Position numbers and translations under genes: made by a program | Assembly: GCA_020638695.1 (NCBI GenBank) | Contig: JACKIB010000011.1 | Coordinates: 62,001-126,000, forward strand | Source: Planctomycetota bacterium | Lineage (GTDB): Bacteria > Planctomycetota > UBA1135 > UBA2386 | Length of the DNA: 64,000 nucleotides | Reading direction: 5' to 3' | Notes under the pieces: generated by a model | What the model saw: the letters and a program-made list of their open reading frames with translations, nothing else | The model's database searches: none | Told to the model about the DNA's origin: nothing | In this document: piece by piece, positions 1 through 10,213 of the stretch | Layout of the letters: every line of letters begins with the position of its first letter | Numbering within the stretch: position 1 is the stretch's first letter

Positions 1-3000
1 CGCCCGAGAAGCAGCGTGCGGTGGCACTGCAGGCGGCGGAAGCGCGCCTGGCACAACCCGATTTCGCCGATGCGGTGCGGCGTTTCACCCCGTTGGCAGC
101 GTCCTTGCAGCGCGGCCAAGGGAAGCTGCGCGCGATGCTCGGGCTAGGCCGTGCCCTGTGGCGTGCGGGGCAAGCGGCGAAGGCACGCTCGGTGTTGCGC
201 GATCTGATCGCGACGGCGCCCGATGATCCGCTCGCCGGCGATGCCGCGTTCGAGATCGCCCTCACCCTCGGCGTACCCGGGCCGGCATTCAACCAGGTCG
301 AGCGGGCGATCGCGGCCCTGCAACGCGTGCACGATAGGTTCCCGGCACACCCCAAGGCGAAGGTCGCCCCGTTCCTGATCGCGTGCTGCTACCGGCATGC
401 CGGGCGCAGCGAGGACGCCCTGCGCGCGGTGCGCAGCTTCCTCGACGGCGACCACGCGGACCTGGCGGAACTGCCGCTGGCGCGGGCGATGGTCGGCGAC
501 ATCCTGAACGGCCAGGGCAAGCGCGAGGAGGCCATCGCCGCGTGGCGGGCGTTCCTCAAGGCACACCCCTCGCACCGCGACTGGGAGCGAGTGCAGCGGG
601 CGATCGTCGATGCGGAGTACGCGATGGCGTTGGCGGACTTCCAGCGCGGGCCCGAGGGCTTCGCCGCGGCCCGACAGCGCTTCGCCGCGTTCGCCCGCGA
701 CTACCCGATCGACCCGCGCAACCCACAGGTGCTGTGGTTCGTGGGCGAGATGCTGTTCCAGGAGAGGAAGTACGACGAGGCTCGCGAGGCGTTCGCGCGC
801 TGCGTCAGCAAGTACCCGGGCAGCGATCCGGCTTCCGCGGCGCAGTTCCGAATCGGCGAGATCTTCGAGACCAAGACCTTCAACTACCAGGCGGCACTCG
901 ACGCCTACCGCAAGGTCACCTGGGGACGCAGCGCCGCGACGGCTCAGCAACGCATCCAGCTGTTGACGCGCAAGCACCTCGAGTTGCTCACCCCGCGCAC
1001 CTTCCGCACCGGCGAGAAGGCGCGCTTCCGCCTCACCTCGCGCAACATCGAGAAGGTCCGCGTGCGGGTGTTCCGACTCGACATGGAGACCTACTTCCGC
1101 TCGACCCACTTGACCGGCGACGTCGACGGTCTGGACATCGAGGTGATCGAGCCCGACCGCACCTTCGACAGCGCGGTCCCGGAGTACGTCAAGCACAAGG
1201 AGACCGAGCGCGACGTCGAGATCGGACTGGGTGACGCCGGCGCGTACGTGGTCAAGGTCGACGACCGCGAACTCGAGGCGACCACCATGGTGCTGGTGAC
1301 CGACGTGGCGCTGATCGCCAAGTGCTCGCGCCACGAGTGCTTCGTGTTCACCCAGAACTTGAAGGAGAACCGCACCGAATCCGGGGTGAAGGTCGTGCTG
1401 TCTGACGGCAAGAAGATCGTCGCCGAGGGCACTACCGGAAACGACGGCGTCTGGCGCTACAAGGGTCCCGAGCTGCAACGGTCGGATCGGCTGAGCGTGT
1501 TCGCGGTCGACGCCGCGGGCTCGGGAGCGAGCAGCCTCGACCTGTCCGGAATGGGCTACTCGCAGGGACTGACCGCCAAGGCCTACCTGTACACCGACCA
1601 ACCGATCTACCGGCCGGGCCAGCGGGTACACGTGCGCGGCATCGTCCGCGAAGTCGAAGGAGGACTCTATCGGTTGCCGCGCGGGGAGGACTACCGAGTG
1701 CAGGTGCTCAGCGCGAACGGGCGCTTGCTGCTGCAGCGGAAGGTGCGCTTCAGCAGCTTCGGCACGTTCACCGCCGACCTGTCGCTGCCCCCCGAAGCGG
1801 AGCTGGGCACCTGGACGGTGCGGGTCGACGACGGTCCGCGGAGCGGGCAGAGCACCACCGCGACGTTCGAAGTGGCACAGTACCAGCGCCCCCGACTCGA
1901 ACTGACGGCGGAACCGAAGGCCCGCGTGGTGCTGCGCGGCGAGAAGGTCGAGGGTCTGTTCCGGCTGCGCTACTACTTCGGCGAACCGGCCGCCGGCAAG
2001 ACCGTCACCTATTCGCTGCGTCTCCCCGACGGCGGGTTGGTCGAACGTAGCGGCGTGTCCACCGCCAGCGGGGAAGTCGCGTTCTCGTTCGACACGCGCG
2101 AGTTCAACGAGGAATCGGTCGCGCAGATCCGCGCGCGGGTCGCCGAGGCGAACGTAGCGACGACGCTGCTGGTGCCGATTGTCACCACCACTATCACGCC
2201 ATCGGTGTCGGTGATGCGCAGCGTGTATCTGACCGGCGAGTCGTTCGAAGTCACGGTCAAAGTAGTCGACCGCACCGGCAAGCCGGTGGTGCAGCGCGGC
2301 ACGGTCGAGTTGCTGCGCCGTGAGCGGGGACTGCGTGGTGCGACACAGGAAGTACGCACCGCCGAGCTGCCGTTCAGCACCGCCGCCGACGGAACCGCAC
2401 GGGTTCCGTTTCGCGCCGAGCAGGGCGGCGACTACGTCGTACGGGTGCGCACCCAGGATCGACTCGGCACGCCGGTGTCGGCACAGACCGGGGTGGCGAT
2501 CTCCGGGAAGAACGACCAGATCAAGCTGCGATTGCTGAGCGACCGTCAGTACTTCAAGGTCGGAGAAACGGTGCGCCTCAAGGTCGCCAACCGCGCCGGC
2601 CCGCGACTCGCCCTGCGCACCGCGCAGGGCGACGGGGTGCTCGCCTACCAGAGCCTGGTCCTGCCCGTCGGCGAATCGACCCTCGACGTGGTGCTGCAGC
2701 CGATGCACGCACCCAACTTCACGCTCGCCTTGGCGATGATCGATGGCCAGCAGCTGCACACGGCCGAACGAGAGCTGCGCGTCAGTCGCGACCTTCAGAT
2801 CACCGTGAAGCCGACCCAGCCGCGGGTCGAACCCGGATCCGAGGTCGAGGTCGAGATCTCGACTCGTGACGCGACCGGCAAGCCGGTTGCGGCGGAACTG
2901 GCGCTCGGGGTGGTCGACGATGCCCTGCTCGCACTGCGCGCCGACCACAGTCCGGCGATCGGCGCGTTCTTCTTCGGCTCGTTGCGCGAGACGGCGCTGC

Positions 3001-6000
3001 GCACCGTGTCGAGTTGCACCTGGCAGTACCGCGGCCGCGCGCGGCGGATGAGCGCCGAGCTGCTGGCCGAAGAGCGGCGCCTCGACGAGGAACGCAAGGA
3101 AAGCACGGGTACGGGGGCCGGAGGCGGCGACGACTTCTACCTGGGCACGACGCGGCGCCAAGTCCACGGACGCCGACCGGGCAACGAACCGAACCTCGCA
3201 CCGAAGCCCCGTGGGTCCTTGTCGGACGCCAAGGACAAGCAGGACGGCAGGCGTCTGGGCCAGAGGCAACGCGCTGGCGAGGACCAGCAGGCGTCGCGGG
3301 AGTCGGCGTTCGACGCGGGGATCTGGTCGGCGGCCCGCGGCTTGCACGACATACCCGACCTCCACCGCAAGCCGGATACCGACCACCCGACCTTCGAGAC
3401 TTCGAACACCGGAGTCTGGGTGCCGACGGTGGTCACCGGCGAGGACGGCACGGCGCGGGTCAAGCTACGGCTGCCGCGTTCGACGACTTCGTACTCGTTG
3501 ATCGCCCGCGCAGTCACGATCGACACCAGCGTCGGCGAGGGCCGCGGGACGATGCGCGCTGCGAAGGACCTGCAGGTCGGGGCGGTGCTGCCGTTCGTGA
3601 TGACCGAGGGGGATCGCGCCGACGCCACCGCATCGGTGCACAACCTGACCACCACCGGGCGCACCGTCGACGTGAACGTCACCACGGCGCAAGGTGAGCA
3701 CCGCAACAGCAAGCGCACTCCGGTCGAGGTCGCCGCCCAAGGTGAATCCGGGCAGTCCTTCGAAGTCGCCGCGAACGGCAACCGCGACTTGGAAGTCACG
3801 GTGTCGGCGCGCAGCGGTCCGCTGACCGACTCGCTCACCGAGACCGTCCGAGTGCTTCCGTACGGCGTCGAGTACCGCGACGGCCGCTCCGGCCACACGA
3901 CGAGCGGCGAGACGTTGACACTCGGCTTGCCGGCTGGCCGCGAGTACACCCGCATAGGCATGCAGATCCAGGTCGGTCGCGATCCGGGCCGGGACCTCGT
4001 CCGCGCGGCGCTCGGCGACGGCTATCGACCCGACACCTGCCGGCGGGTCGACACGACCAACCTCGGCCTGACGAGCCGCGGTATCGCCTGCCTGCTGGTG
4101 CTCGACCACCTCGAACAGGTCCACCGCGCCACGCCGGCCGACATCGCGCGGCTGCGCGGGGTCGCCGCCAGTGTGCTCTCCCGCCTGGTCGCCAGTCAGA
4201 ACAAGGATGGAGGGCTGGGCTGGGTCGGCCGACGCAGTACCGATCTGCGGGCTACCGCGCAGCTGGTCCAGTTCCTGACACTGGCACGCAAGCGCGGCCT
4301 CGAAGCCGCCCATGCGCCGCTCGACCGCGGCGGCGAGTGGTTGCTGCGCCACATTCGCCGCGCGACGGCGGCCGACCGCGCCCGATCGGCGTGGGCGCTG
4401 GTGTCCGCCGGTGGGAATCGGATCGACTATGGCATGCTGAACGCACTGCACCGCGGCCGCTCGAGCCTGGATGCGACGAGCCTGTGCCACCTCGCGCTCG
4501 CGTGGCAGGACTTCGGCCGCAAGGAGCTGGCGAGCGAAGTGCTGCGGGTGCTGCGCCCCAAGCTGACCCTGACCGGTGCGAAGCACGCCACCGACATCGA
4601 GACGGTCGGTCTCGCGGCGACCGCCTTGCTGCGCGACGATCCGCGGGACGCCGACGGCGTCCGCGCCATCGAATGGCTGGTGAACCACCGCACCGGGGTG
4701 AGTTGGAGCACGCCCACCGCGACTGCGGCGGCGGTGCGAGCGCTGTGCACCGCGGGCGGACGCGAGTCGCCGGCGGGCAGCAATGCCGAGGTGCGGATCG
4801 AGGTCAACGGCAAGGTGCTCGCCACCGTGCCCGCGACGGTGAAGGACGAGAGTTCGCGGTTCAGCGTGCCCGCCGAGTGGCTCACCGATCGCGACAACCG
4901 CGTGCGCATCGCGGTGAACGGTCGCGGCAACGTCCACTACTCGGCCCTGCTCAGCGGGTTCACCAAGGAGTTCAAGTCCCTGGACAACGCCCGCGGCATC
5001 GGCACCCCGAACCGGATCTACCTACCGGCACCGCGGCGTCACAACGGGAAGGTTCTGTCCGCCGGCTTTGGCGTGGTGCAGGGCAGCTTCCACACCTTCA
5101 CCAACCAGATCACGCGGCTGTCGGTCGGCGAGAGCGGCCGGGTGCACTTGAGCCTGTGGATCGACCCGAAGCACCGCGATGAGGTACTGCCGTTGGTCGT
5201 CGAAGAATCGATCCCGGCCGGCTGCACGGTGCCGCGCGACTCGATCTCCGGCGACTACGAGCACGTGGTGGCCGAGCCCGGCAAGCTGACCTTCTACTTC
5301 CGAGAGCGTGCCCACTCGGCGTCGATAACCTACACGCTGCACGGCCGCATCCCCGGAACGTACCGGGTGCTCCCGACGCGCGCCTACGGCGCACTGCGAC
5401 CGGATCTGCTCAGCCACGGCAAGCCGGCTTCGTTCCGCGTGCTGCCGCGTGGCAGTGACGACCGGGACGCGTACCGCTACACGCCCGACGAGCTGTATCA
5501 GCTCGGCAAGATGCTGTTCGACGAGGGTGCACTCGAGCAGGCTGGGAAACACCTCGGCACGCTGCTCCACGACTGGCACCAGAGCGCGCACCAACTGCGC
5601 GGCAGCATCTACAAGGACGTCGCACGGATGATGCTGTTCATCTCGGTGGCGCGGCACGACAGCAAGTCGACCGTGCGCTTCTTCGAGGACTTGAAGGAGC
5701 AGTTTCCCGACCTGGTGATCCCGTTCGACAAGATCGTCGCGGTGGGCAAGGCGTATCGGGACATCGGCGAGTTCGAGCAGGCGGTGATGGTGTTCCGCGC
5801 CGCGGCCGAGTCGTCGTTCCTCAAGGAAGCCGCGGTGGCGAACACCCTCGAGCAGCTCGGCGAAGTGCGGGCGTCGATGCGATTCCTGCGCCAACTGCTG
5901 CTCGGCTACCCCGACCTCAACACCATGCGGGTCAGCCTCTACAGCGTGGGCCAGAAGCTCGCGGCGCTCGCCGCGCGGATGCCCGACGGCGCGCCGGTCG

Positions 6001-7244
6001 ACCCGCGGGTCGGCAAGCGCGACGCGCTGCGCAAGGCGGCGTTGGCCACCTTCCGCGAGTTCTTGATCCACTACCCCGAGGATTCGACCGCCGAGGAAGT
6101 GTCGTTCGCCTGGGCCACCACCTGCATCGAGGGCAAGGACCTCGCCACGGCGCACGCGATCGCCGCCGCCGCGCTCGAGCGCTACCCGCAGTCGAGCCTG
6201 TCCGACGAGCTGCTGTACACGGTCGGCTTCACGCAGTACGCGCGCGGCGACCACGCCGCGGCGTTCGCCACCCTACAGCGGGTCGCCGAGGGCGAGTTCC
6301 CGCTGCCCGACGGCGGCCGCGGCCCCAGTCAGAACCGCTTCCACGCGATCTACCTGCAAGGGCAAATCCACCACGCCCGCGGCGAACCGGACAAGGCGCT
6401 GCAGGCCTACAAGCAGGTCGAGCAGCGCTTCTCCGACGCGGCCGAAGCGTCCGACTACTTCCTGCGGAAGGACCTGGTGCTGCCCGAGATCTCGACGTTC
6501 GCACCAGGCAAGCCGGTCGAAGTGGAACTCGGCTACCGCAATATCGAGGAGGTCGAAGTCACGGTCTACCGAGTCGACCTGATGCGGCTCTACATCCTGC
6601 ACAAGTCGCTGAACAACATCCGCGGCATCCAGCTGCACGGCATCCGCCCGTTCGCCGAGATCCGCGCCAAGCTCGGCGAGGGACGCGACTACAAGTCCAA
6701 GACCAAGAAGCTGTCGCTGCCGCTCGACAAGCCGGGTGCGTACCTGGTGGTGGCGCGCGGTGCCGACCTGTTGGCGACCGGCATGGCGCTGTGCAGCGAA
6801 CTGCGGATCGAAGCGCAGGAGTTCCTCGACGTCGGCCGAGTCCGCGTCAACGTGAAGGACCACAGCGGCTGCGTCGCGGATGCCCACGTCAAGGTCGTGG
6901 GTTCCGGCGACCTGCGCTTCCAGAGCGGTGAGTCCGACCTGCGCGGCATCTTCATCGGCTCGGGGCTGATCGGCGAAGCCACCGTGATCGTGAAGAAGGG
7001 CGATCAGTACGCATTCTTCCGCGGCAAGGGCATCCATCAGCCGGCACACCACCGCCCCCCGCAAGTGCGCTACAAGCAGGTCCCCGGACAGACGAAGAAG
7101 GTATTCGATCCGTCGAAGGCGTTCAACGCGTGGAACAACAACCTCGAGTGCAACGACTCGAACCGCAGTCGGCAGGTCGATTGGCTGCAGCGCAAGGTGC
7201 TGAAGGTGCAACAGAAGGGCGTCGAGGTGTATCGCACCAAGTAG
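1..7244 (+). CDS. TPR / alpha-2-macroglobulin-like giant protein, 5' end missing
   Basis: The frame is open to the left edge, so the true start and any signal peptide lie outside. From the GTG at 21 it gives 2407 residues (numbering used here). Residues 1-320 are TPR-like helical repeats. An MG-type beta domain follows near 327-435, then an MG2-like segment with YTDQPIYRPGQ near 525. A charged, Gly-rich stretch (about 1004-1120) may stand in for the bait region. The A2M signature around WVPTVVTGEDG is near 1128, and a thioester-domain-like helical part is at about 1327-1580 (QNKDGGLGW). The canonical GCxEQ thioester is absent: the place where it is expected reads DTCRRVD (Cys about 1340). A second TPR block (about 1817-2147) and a second copy of the first MG-like domain (about 2157-2265) close the protein. 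Bacterial A2Ms are periplasmic protease traps; without the thioester a structural or scaffold role is more likely (inference). Confidence 0.85.
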   Translation, partial: PEKQRAVALQAAEARLAQPDFADAVRRFTPLAASLQRGQGKLRAMLGLGRALWRAGQAAKARSVLRDLIATAPDDPLAGDAAFEIALTLGVPGPAFNQVERAIAALQRVHDRFPAHPKAKVAPFLIACCYRHAGRSEDALRAVRSFLDGDHADLAELPLARAMVGDILNGQGKREEAIAAWRAFLKAHPSHRDWERVQRAIVDAEYAMALADFQRGPEGFAAARQRFAAFARDYPIDPRNPQVLWFVGEMLFQERKYDEAREAFARCVSKYPGSDPASAAQFRIGEIFETKTFNYQAALDAYRKVTWGRSAATAQQRIQLLTRKHLELLTPRTFRTGEKARFRLTSRNIEKVRVRVFRLDMETYFRSTHLTGDVDGLDIEVIEPDRTFDSAVPEYVKHKETERDVEIGLGDAGAYVVKVDDRELEATTMVLVTDVALIAKCSRHECFVFTQNLKENRTESGVKVVLSDGKKIVAEGTTGNDGVWRYKGPELQRSDRLSVFAVDAAGSGASSLDLSGMGYSQGLTAKAYLYTDQPIYRPGQRVHVRGIVREVEGGLYRLPRGEDYRVQVLSANGRLLLQRKVRFSSFGTFTADLSLPPEAELGTWTVRVDDGPRSGQSTTATFEVAQYQRPRLELTAEPKARVVLRGEKVEGLFRLRYYFGEPAAGKTVTYSLRLPDGGLVERSGVSTASGEVAFSFDTREFNEESVAQIRARVAEANVATTLLVPIVTTTITPSVSVMRSVYLTGESFEVTVKVVDRTGKPVVQRGTVELLRRERGLRGATQEVRTAELPFSTAADGTARVPFRAEQGGDYVVRVRTQDRLGTPVSAQTGVAISGKNDQIKLRLLSDRQYFKVGETVRLKVANRAGPRLALRTAQGDGVLAYQSLVLPVGESTLDVVLQPMHAPNFTLALAMIDGQQLHTAERELRVSRDLQITVKPTQPRVEPGSEVEVEISTRDATGKPVAAELALGVVDDALLALRADHSPAIGAFFFGSLRETALRTVSSCTWQYRGRARRMSAELLAEERRLDEERKESTGTGAGGGDDFYLGTTRRQVHGRRPGNEPNLAPKPRGSLSDAKDKQDGRRLGQRQRAGEDQQASRESAFDAGIWSAARGLHDIPDLHRKPDTDHPTFETSNTGVWVPTVVTGEDGTARVKLRLPRSTTSYSLIARAVTIDTSVGEGRGTMRAAKDLQVGAVLPFVMTEGDRADATASVHNLTTTGRTVDVNVTTAQGEHRNSKRTPVEVAAQGESGQSFEVAANGNRDLEVTVSARSGPLTDSLTETVRVLPYGVEYRDGRSGHTTSGETLTLGLPAGREYTRIGMQIQVGRDPGRDLVRAALGDGYRPDTCRRVDTTNLGLTSRGIACLLVLDHLEQVHRATPADIARLRGVAASVLSRLVASQNKDGGLGWVGRRSTDLRATAQLVQFLTLARKRGLEAAHAPLDRGGEWLLRHIRRATAADRARSAWALVSAGGNRIDYGMLNALHRGRSSLDATSLCHLALAWQDFGRKELASEVLRVLRPKLTLTGAKHATDIETVGLAATALLRDDPRDADGVRAIEWLVNHRTGVSWSTPTATAAAVRALCTAGGRESPAGSNAEVRIEVNGKVLATVPATVKDESSRFSVPAEWLTDRDNRVRIAVNGRGNVHYSALLSGFTKEFKSLDNARGIGTPNRIYLPAPRRHNGKVLSAGFGVVQGSFHTFTNQITRLSVGESGRVHLSLWIDPKHRDEVLPLVVEESIPAGCTVPRDSISGDYEHVVAEPGKLTFYFRERAHSASITYTLHGRIPGTYRVLPTRAYGALRPDLLSHGKPASFRVLPRGSDDRDAYRYTPDELYQLGKMLFDEGALEQAGKHLGTLLHDWHQSAHQLRGSIYKDVARMMLFISVARHDSKSTVRFFEDLKEQFPDLVIPFDKIVAVGKAYRDIGEFEQAVMVFRAAAESSFLKEAAVANTLEQLGEVRASMRFLRQLLLGYPDLNTMRVSLYSVGQKLAALAARMPDGAPVDPRVGKRDALRKAALATFREFLIHYPEDSTAEEVSFAWATTCIEGKDLATAHAIAAAALERYPQSSLSDELLYTVGFTQYARGDHAAAFATLQRVAEGEFPLPDGGRGPSQNRFHAIYLQGQIHHARGEPDKALQAYKQVEQRFSDAAEASDYFLRKDLVLPEISTFAPGKPVEVELGYRNIEEVEVTVYRVDLMRLYILHKSLNNIRGIQLHGIRPFAEIRAKLGEGRDYKSKTKKLSLPLDKPGAYLVVARGADLLATGMALCSELRIEAQEFLDVGRVRVNVKDHSGCVADAHVKVVGSGDLRFQSGESDLRGIFIGSGLIGEATVIVKKGDQYAFFRGKGIHQPAHHRPPQVRYKQVPGQTKKVFDPSKAFNAWNNNLECNDSNRSRQVDWLQRKVLKVQQKGVEVYRTK

Positions 7245-7266
7245 GGATCACCCCGGGCGACACCGC

Positions 7267-9000
7267 CTACTCACCACCGGCGCCCGACGCGAACTCCTGT
7301 GTCGTCACCGGCTTGACCGGCGGACGAACCGATGGGCACGGCGTGGGCAGCTCGGTGCTGCCGGCGCGGGCGCGCAACAGACTGCCGACGATGCGCTGGC
7401 AGATCCGCGCTTGGCACGGCCCCATGCCGGCGCGGGTCGCCATCTTGACCGACTTCACGTCGGCGCCGAACACTCGCCCGGCTTCGAGCACTTCCGCCAG
7501 CGTGACGTCCTCGCAGCGGCAGACGATCGTCCCCGGCTCGGCCAGTTCGAACAGGCCGGGGAGCACCGGGAACGCGCCCAACAGCGCGTCGCTGGCCGCG
7601 CGTTCGCGCGCCCGAGCCTGCTGCAACGCGCGCAGTCCGGTGTCGGTGGCGCCGAGCGCCACCGCCACGGCGCGACCTGCCAACCTTCCCTCGGCAATCG
7701 CCACCTCGGCTCCGCCGATACCCGCGATCTCGCCGGCCACCCACACTCCGGGCACCGATGTCGCCATGCACGCGTCGTGGCGCGGCAACCAGCCGCCACG
7801 CAGCTCTTGGTGATGCATCGCACAACCGGCGAGCACCGCGAGTTCCACCGCGGGCAACAATCCGAACCCGGTGCACAACACGTCGGCCTCGACCTCGTGT
7901 TCGCTGCCGGCGATCGGATAGCCCTCCGCATCGACTCGACCGACCACCACGCTCTCCAGCCGATCCGCGCCGCGCGCCGCGAACACCGCGTGGCCGAAGC
8001 GCATCCGGATCCCCTGCGCGGCCAGCTGCCCCACGTAGTGCAGCGCTTCGCGGCGCCGCGCCGACCCGGTGAGCGCGGGGAGCATGCGCAGCAGCGCGAC
8101 GGCCGGATTGGCTTCCAGCAGACCCGCGATCGACACCCCGGCTGACCGCAGGGCCGTCACCGTCGGCAGCAGCAATGGCCCGGTGCCCGCGACCACGGCG
8201 CGCCGTCCCGGGCCAAGCCGCTGACCTCGAACCATCACCTGCGCGGCACCCGCGGTCACCACGCCCGGCAGCGTCCAACCGGGGAACGGCACCGGCCGAT
8301 CCATCGCCCCGACCGCGAGGATCACGTGCTCCGCTTCGACCACCAGGCCGCGCCCGGCACAGCTTGCCGACAGGCGACGCGGCTGGATGTCCCACACCGT
8401 CACACCAGAGCGCACCGCGATGGCGGGCGCACCCTGCACCGCGGCGATCAGGCGATGTCCGGCCGCGTGGCTGGGCGCACCGTGCGGCGCTGGTTCCACG
8501 GCAGCAAACTCGGTGGGCGTCTGGCGGAAGATCTGACCTCCCAACCGCGGCCCTTCGTCGAGCACCAATACCGCGATGCCGGCGCGCGCCAACTCGTCCG
8601 CAGCCGCCATCCCCGCGGGTCCACCACCGACCACCACCACCTGGGCCCGCAACGTCTCGACCGGTTGCGGCGGCTGCGGATCCGACACGACCCGTGAGTC
8701 GGCGTCGAGCTCCGGGCCGAAGCTCGTTAGCCGCATGCCTTCCCGCACCGGCTCCATGCAGGCCCGCACCGCTTGGCCTTCGCGGTAGACCAGACACTCG
8801 AAGCAGACGCCCATGTCGCAGAACACGCCACGCGGCTCGCCGCGGCGCGCGGAGCGACGCAATGCGTCGACGCCGGCGGCGAGCAACGCAGTCGCCACGG
8901 TTTCGCCCGCGAACGCCTCGATCCGCCGCCCGTCGAACTCGAACGCGACTCGCGCGGTCCGCCCCGCTTCCAACCGCTCAGGGCGCACGGCCGACCTCAT
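7267..9000 (-). CDS. fused [2Fe-2S]/FAD amino-acid dehydrogenase alpha subunit (HcnA-HcnB-like)
   Basis: 577 residues from the ATG at 9000, which overlaps the end of the upstream flavoprotein gene by 23 bases; an upstream in-frame start (9048) would only lengthen that overlap. Residues 15-95 are a plant-type ferredoxin domain with Cys61, Cys66, Cys69 and Cys81 (C-x4-C-x2-C-x11-C). A Rossmann FAD/NAD domain starts at VVVVGGGPAG (about 121-130). A C-terminal BFD-type cluster has Cys494, Cys496, Cys529 and Cys534. This matches a fusion of the small ferredoxin subunit (HcnA/SoxA N-terminus type) with the HcnB/OoxA-type subunit. With the neighbouring DAO-type subunit it should oxidise an amine or imino substrate: glycine, proline/hydroxyproline and opines are known substrates of the wider family. 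The substrate cannot be read from the sequence, and cyanide production should not be assumed. Confidence 0.85.
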   Translation of the reverse strand: MRSAVRPERLEAGRTARVAFEFDGRRIEAFAGETVATALLAAGVDALRRSARRGEPRGVFCDMGVCFECLVYREGQAVRACMEPVREGMRLTSFGPELDADSRVVSDPQPPQPVETLRAQVVVVGGGPAGMAAADELARAGIAVLVLDEGPRLGGQIFRQTPTEFAAVEPAPHGAPSHAAGHRLIAAVQGAPAIAVRSGVTVWDIQPRRLSASCAGRGLVVEAEHVILAVGAMDRPVPFPGWTLPGVVTAGAAQVMVRGQRLGPGRRAVVAGTGPLLLPTVTALRSAGVSIAGLLEANPAVALLRMLPALTGSARRREALHYVGQLAAQGIRMRFGHAVFAARGADRLESVVVGRVDAEGYPIAGSEHEVEADVLCTGFGLLPAVELAVLAGCAMHHQELRGGWLPRHDACMATSVPGVWVAGEIAGIGGAEVAIAEGRLAGRAVAVALGATDTGLRALQQARARERAASDALLGAFPVLPGLFELAEPGTIVCRCEDVTLAEVLEAGRVFGADVKSVKMATRAGMGPCQARICQRIVGSLLRARAGSTELPTPCPSVRPPVKPVTTQEFASGAGGE

Positions 9001-10171
9001 GGAAGCGCTCGGGGGAGAAGGCCGCGGCGAACGCGTGCGGGGTGCCACCGCCGAGCTGAGCGGCGAGGATCTCGCCGGTGACCAGCGACAGGGTCACCCC
9101 CAGGCCTTCGTGTCCGCCGGCGAGGTACAGGCCCGGAACTCCGGACACCGGACCGACGATCGGCCGCTTGTCGCGGGTGTACGGGCGCAACCCGGCCCAC
9201 GTGCGCACCACCTGCAACGCACCGACCGACGGCACGAAGCGCGCGGCGCGATGCAGCATCGCCGCCAGCAACCGGCGGTTCACCGAAGTGTCGAAGCCGG
9301 CGAACTGACGAGTCGAGCCGATCAGCAGCGTGCGGTTGCCCTGCGGCTGCACGTTGCACGCCATGGCCCCGGGGTCGGGCTCCGGATCCTGTGGGTCGAC
9401 CGCCTTGCCGGTCGCGGTGCGCAGGTAGCCGACTTCGAGGATCTGGTGTCGCATCGGCAGGTGCTGGGGCATGGTGATCGCGAGGTCGCCGCGGCGCGGG
9501 AAAATCGGCACGTCGGGCAACGATGCACCGCAGCGGCTGCGCATGAGTCGCGGGACCCACACGCCCGCGGCATTCACCACCGCTTCGGCCGGCAACACCC
9601 CGCCGCGGATCTGCACGCCCTGCACGGCGCCGTCGGGGCCGAGCTCGAGTCCGACGACTTCGGTCGCCATGCGCAGCTCGGCGCCCGCGGCGACCGCACC
9701 GCGCAGCAACGCTCCGACGCCGTGCATCGGGAACAGCACCGCATCGTGAGGATAGTGGAACGCGCCGGCGAGGTCGGCCGCCAACCCGGGCTCGCGGCGA
9801 TGGAGCTCGGCGCCGTCCCACAGCGTTCCCTCGTCACCGAAGCCGTGCACCACCTCCGCGAGCTTCTCCAGCAGCGGCATGTCCTCGGCCACCTCCCCCA
9901 CCCACAGACAACCGGACGCCAGCAGATCGAAGCCTCCGGCGTCGTGCTGCAGCCGCTTCCACAGCTCGACGCTGCGGCGCGTCGCGTGGTACATCTCCGG
10001 CGGATCGGACAGCATCATCAGGTGGCCCATGCACGCACCGCTGGTGCCGCCCGCCGCGCCACCACGATCGACCACCACCACGCGGAATCCGGCCCGCGAT
10101 AGCGCGAACGCAACGGCACTGCCGACCAGCCCCGCGCCGATCACTACCACACGTGCTCGCGGTGCGATCAC
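8978..10171 (-). CDS. DAO-type FAD-dependent oxidoreductase (HcnC/OoxB-like beta subunit)
   Basis: 397 residues. The N-terminus VVVIGAGLVGSAVAF is a GxGxxG dinucleotide fold with an acidic end at VVVVDRG, typical of D-amino-acid oxidase/glycine oxidase flavoproteins. The C-terminal GGHEGLGVTLS segment is the usual second FAD contact. Length is close to HcnC, OoxB and hydroxyproline dehydrogenase beta subunits (about 370-420). The stop overlaps the start of the ferredoxin/FAD subunit gene downstream, and the phosphoesterase gene lies 42 bases upstream on the same strand, so all probably share a transcript. Expected role: substrate-oxidising subunit that passes electrons to the Fe-S/FAD partner, which in this family is membrane-associated or cytoplasmic. 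Substrate unknown. Confidence 0.85.
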   Translation of the reverse strand: MIAPRARVVVIGAGLVGSAVAFALSRAGFRVVVVDRGGAAGGTSGACMGHLMMLSDPPEMYHATRRSVELWKRLQHDAGGFDLLASGCLWVGEVAEDMPLLEKLAEVVHGFGDEGTLWDGAELHRREPGLAADLAGAFHYPHDAVLFPMHGVGALLRGAVAAGAELRMATEVVGLELGPDGAVQGVQIRGGVLPAEAVVNAAGVWVPRLMRSRCGASLPDVPIFPRRGDLAITMPQHLPMRHQILEVGYLRTATGKAVDPQDPEPDPGAMACNVQPQGNRTLLIGSTRQFAGFDTSVNRRLLAAMLHRAARFVPSVGALQVVRTWAGLRPYTRDKRPIVGPVSGVPGLYLAGGHEGLGVTLSLVTGEILAAQLGGGTPHAFAAAFSPERFHEVGRAP

Positions 10172-10213
10172 GCCGCCCCGCGAACGCCCGTCATGCCGCT
10201 GCCCGCCGCCACC

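Noticed and set aside
144..3386. A 1080-codon open frame on the minus strand opposite the A2M-like gene
   Set aside because: It is Arg/His/Leu/Gln-rich with no domain, and mirrors the real plus-strand gene. Long antisense frames are common in G+C-rich DNA.
7267..10171. Calling the dehydrogenase genes hydrogen cyanide synthase
   Set aside because: The same subunit set also makes opine, proline and hydroxyproline dehydrogenases; nothing in the sequence picks glycine.
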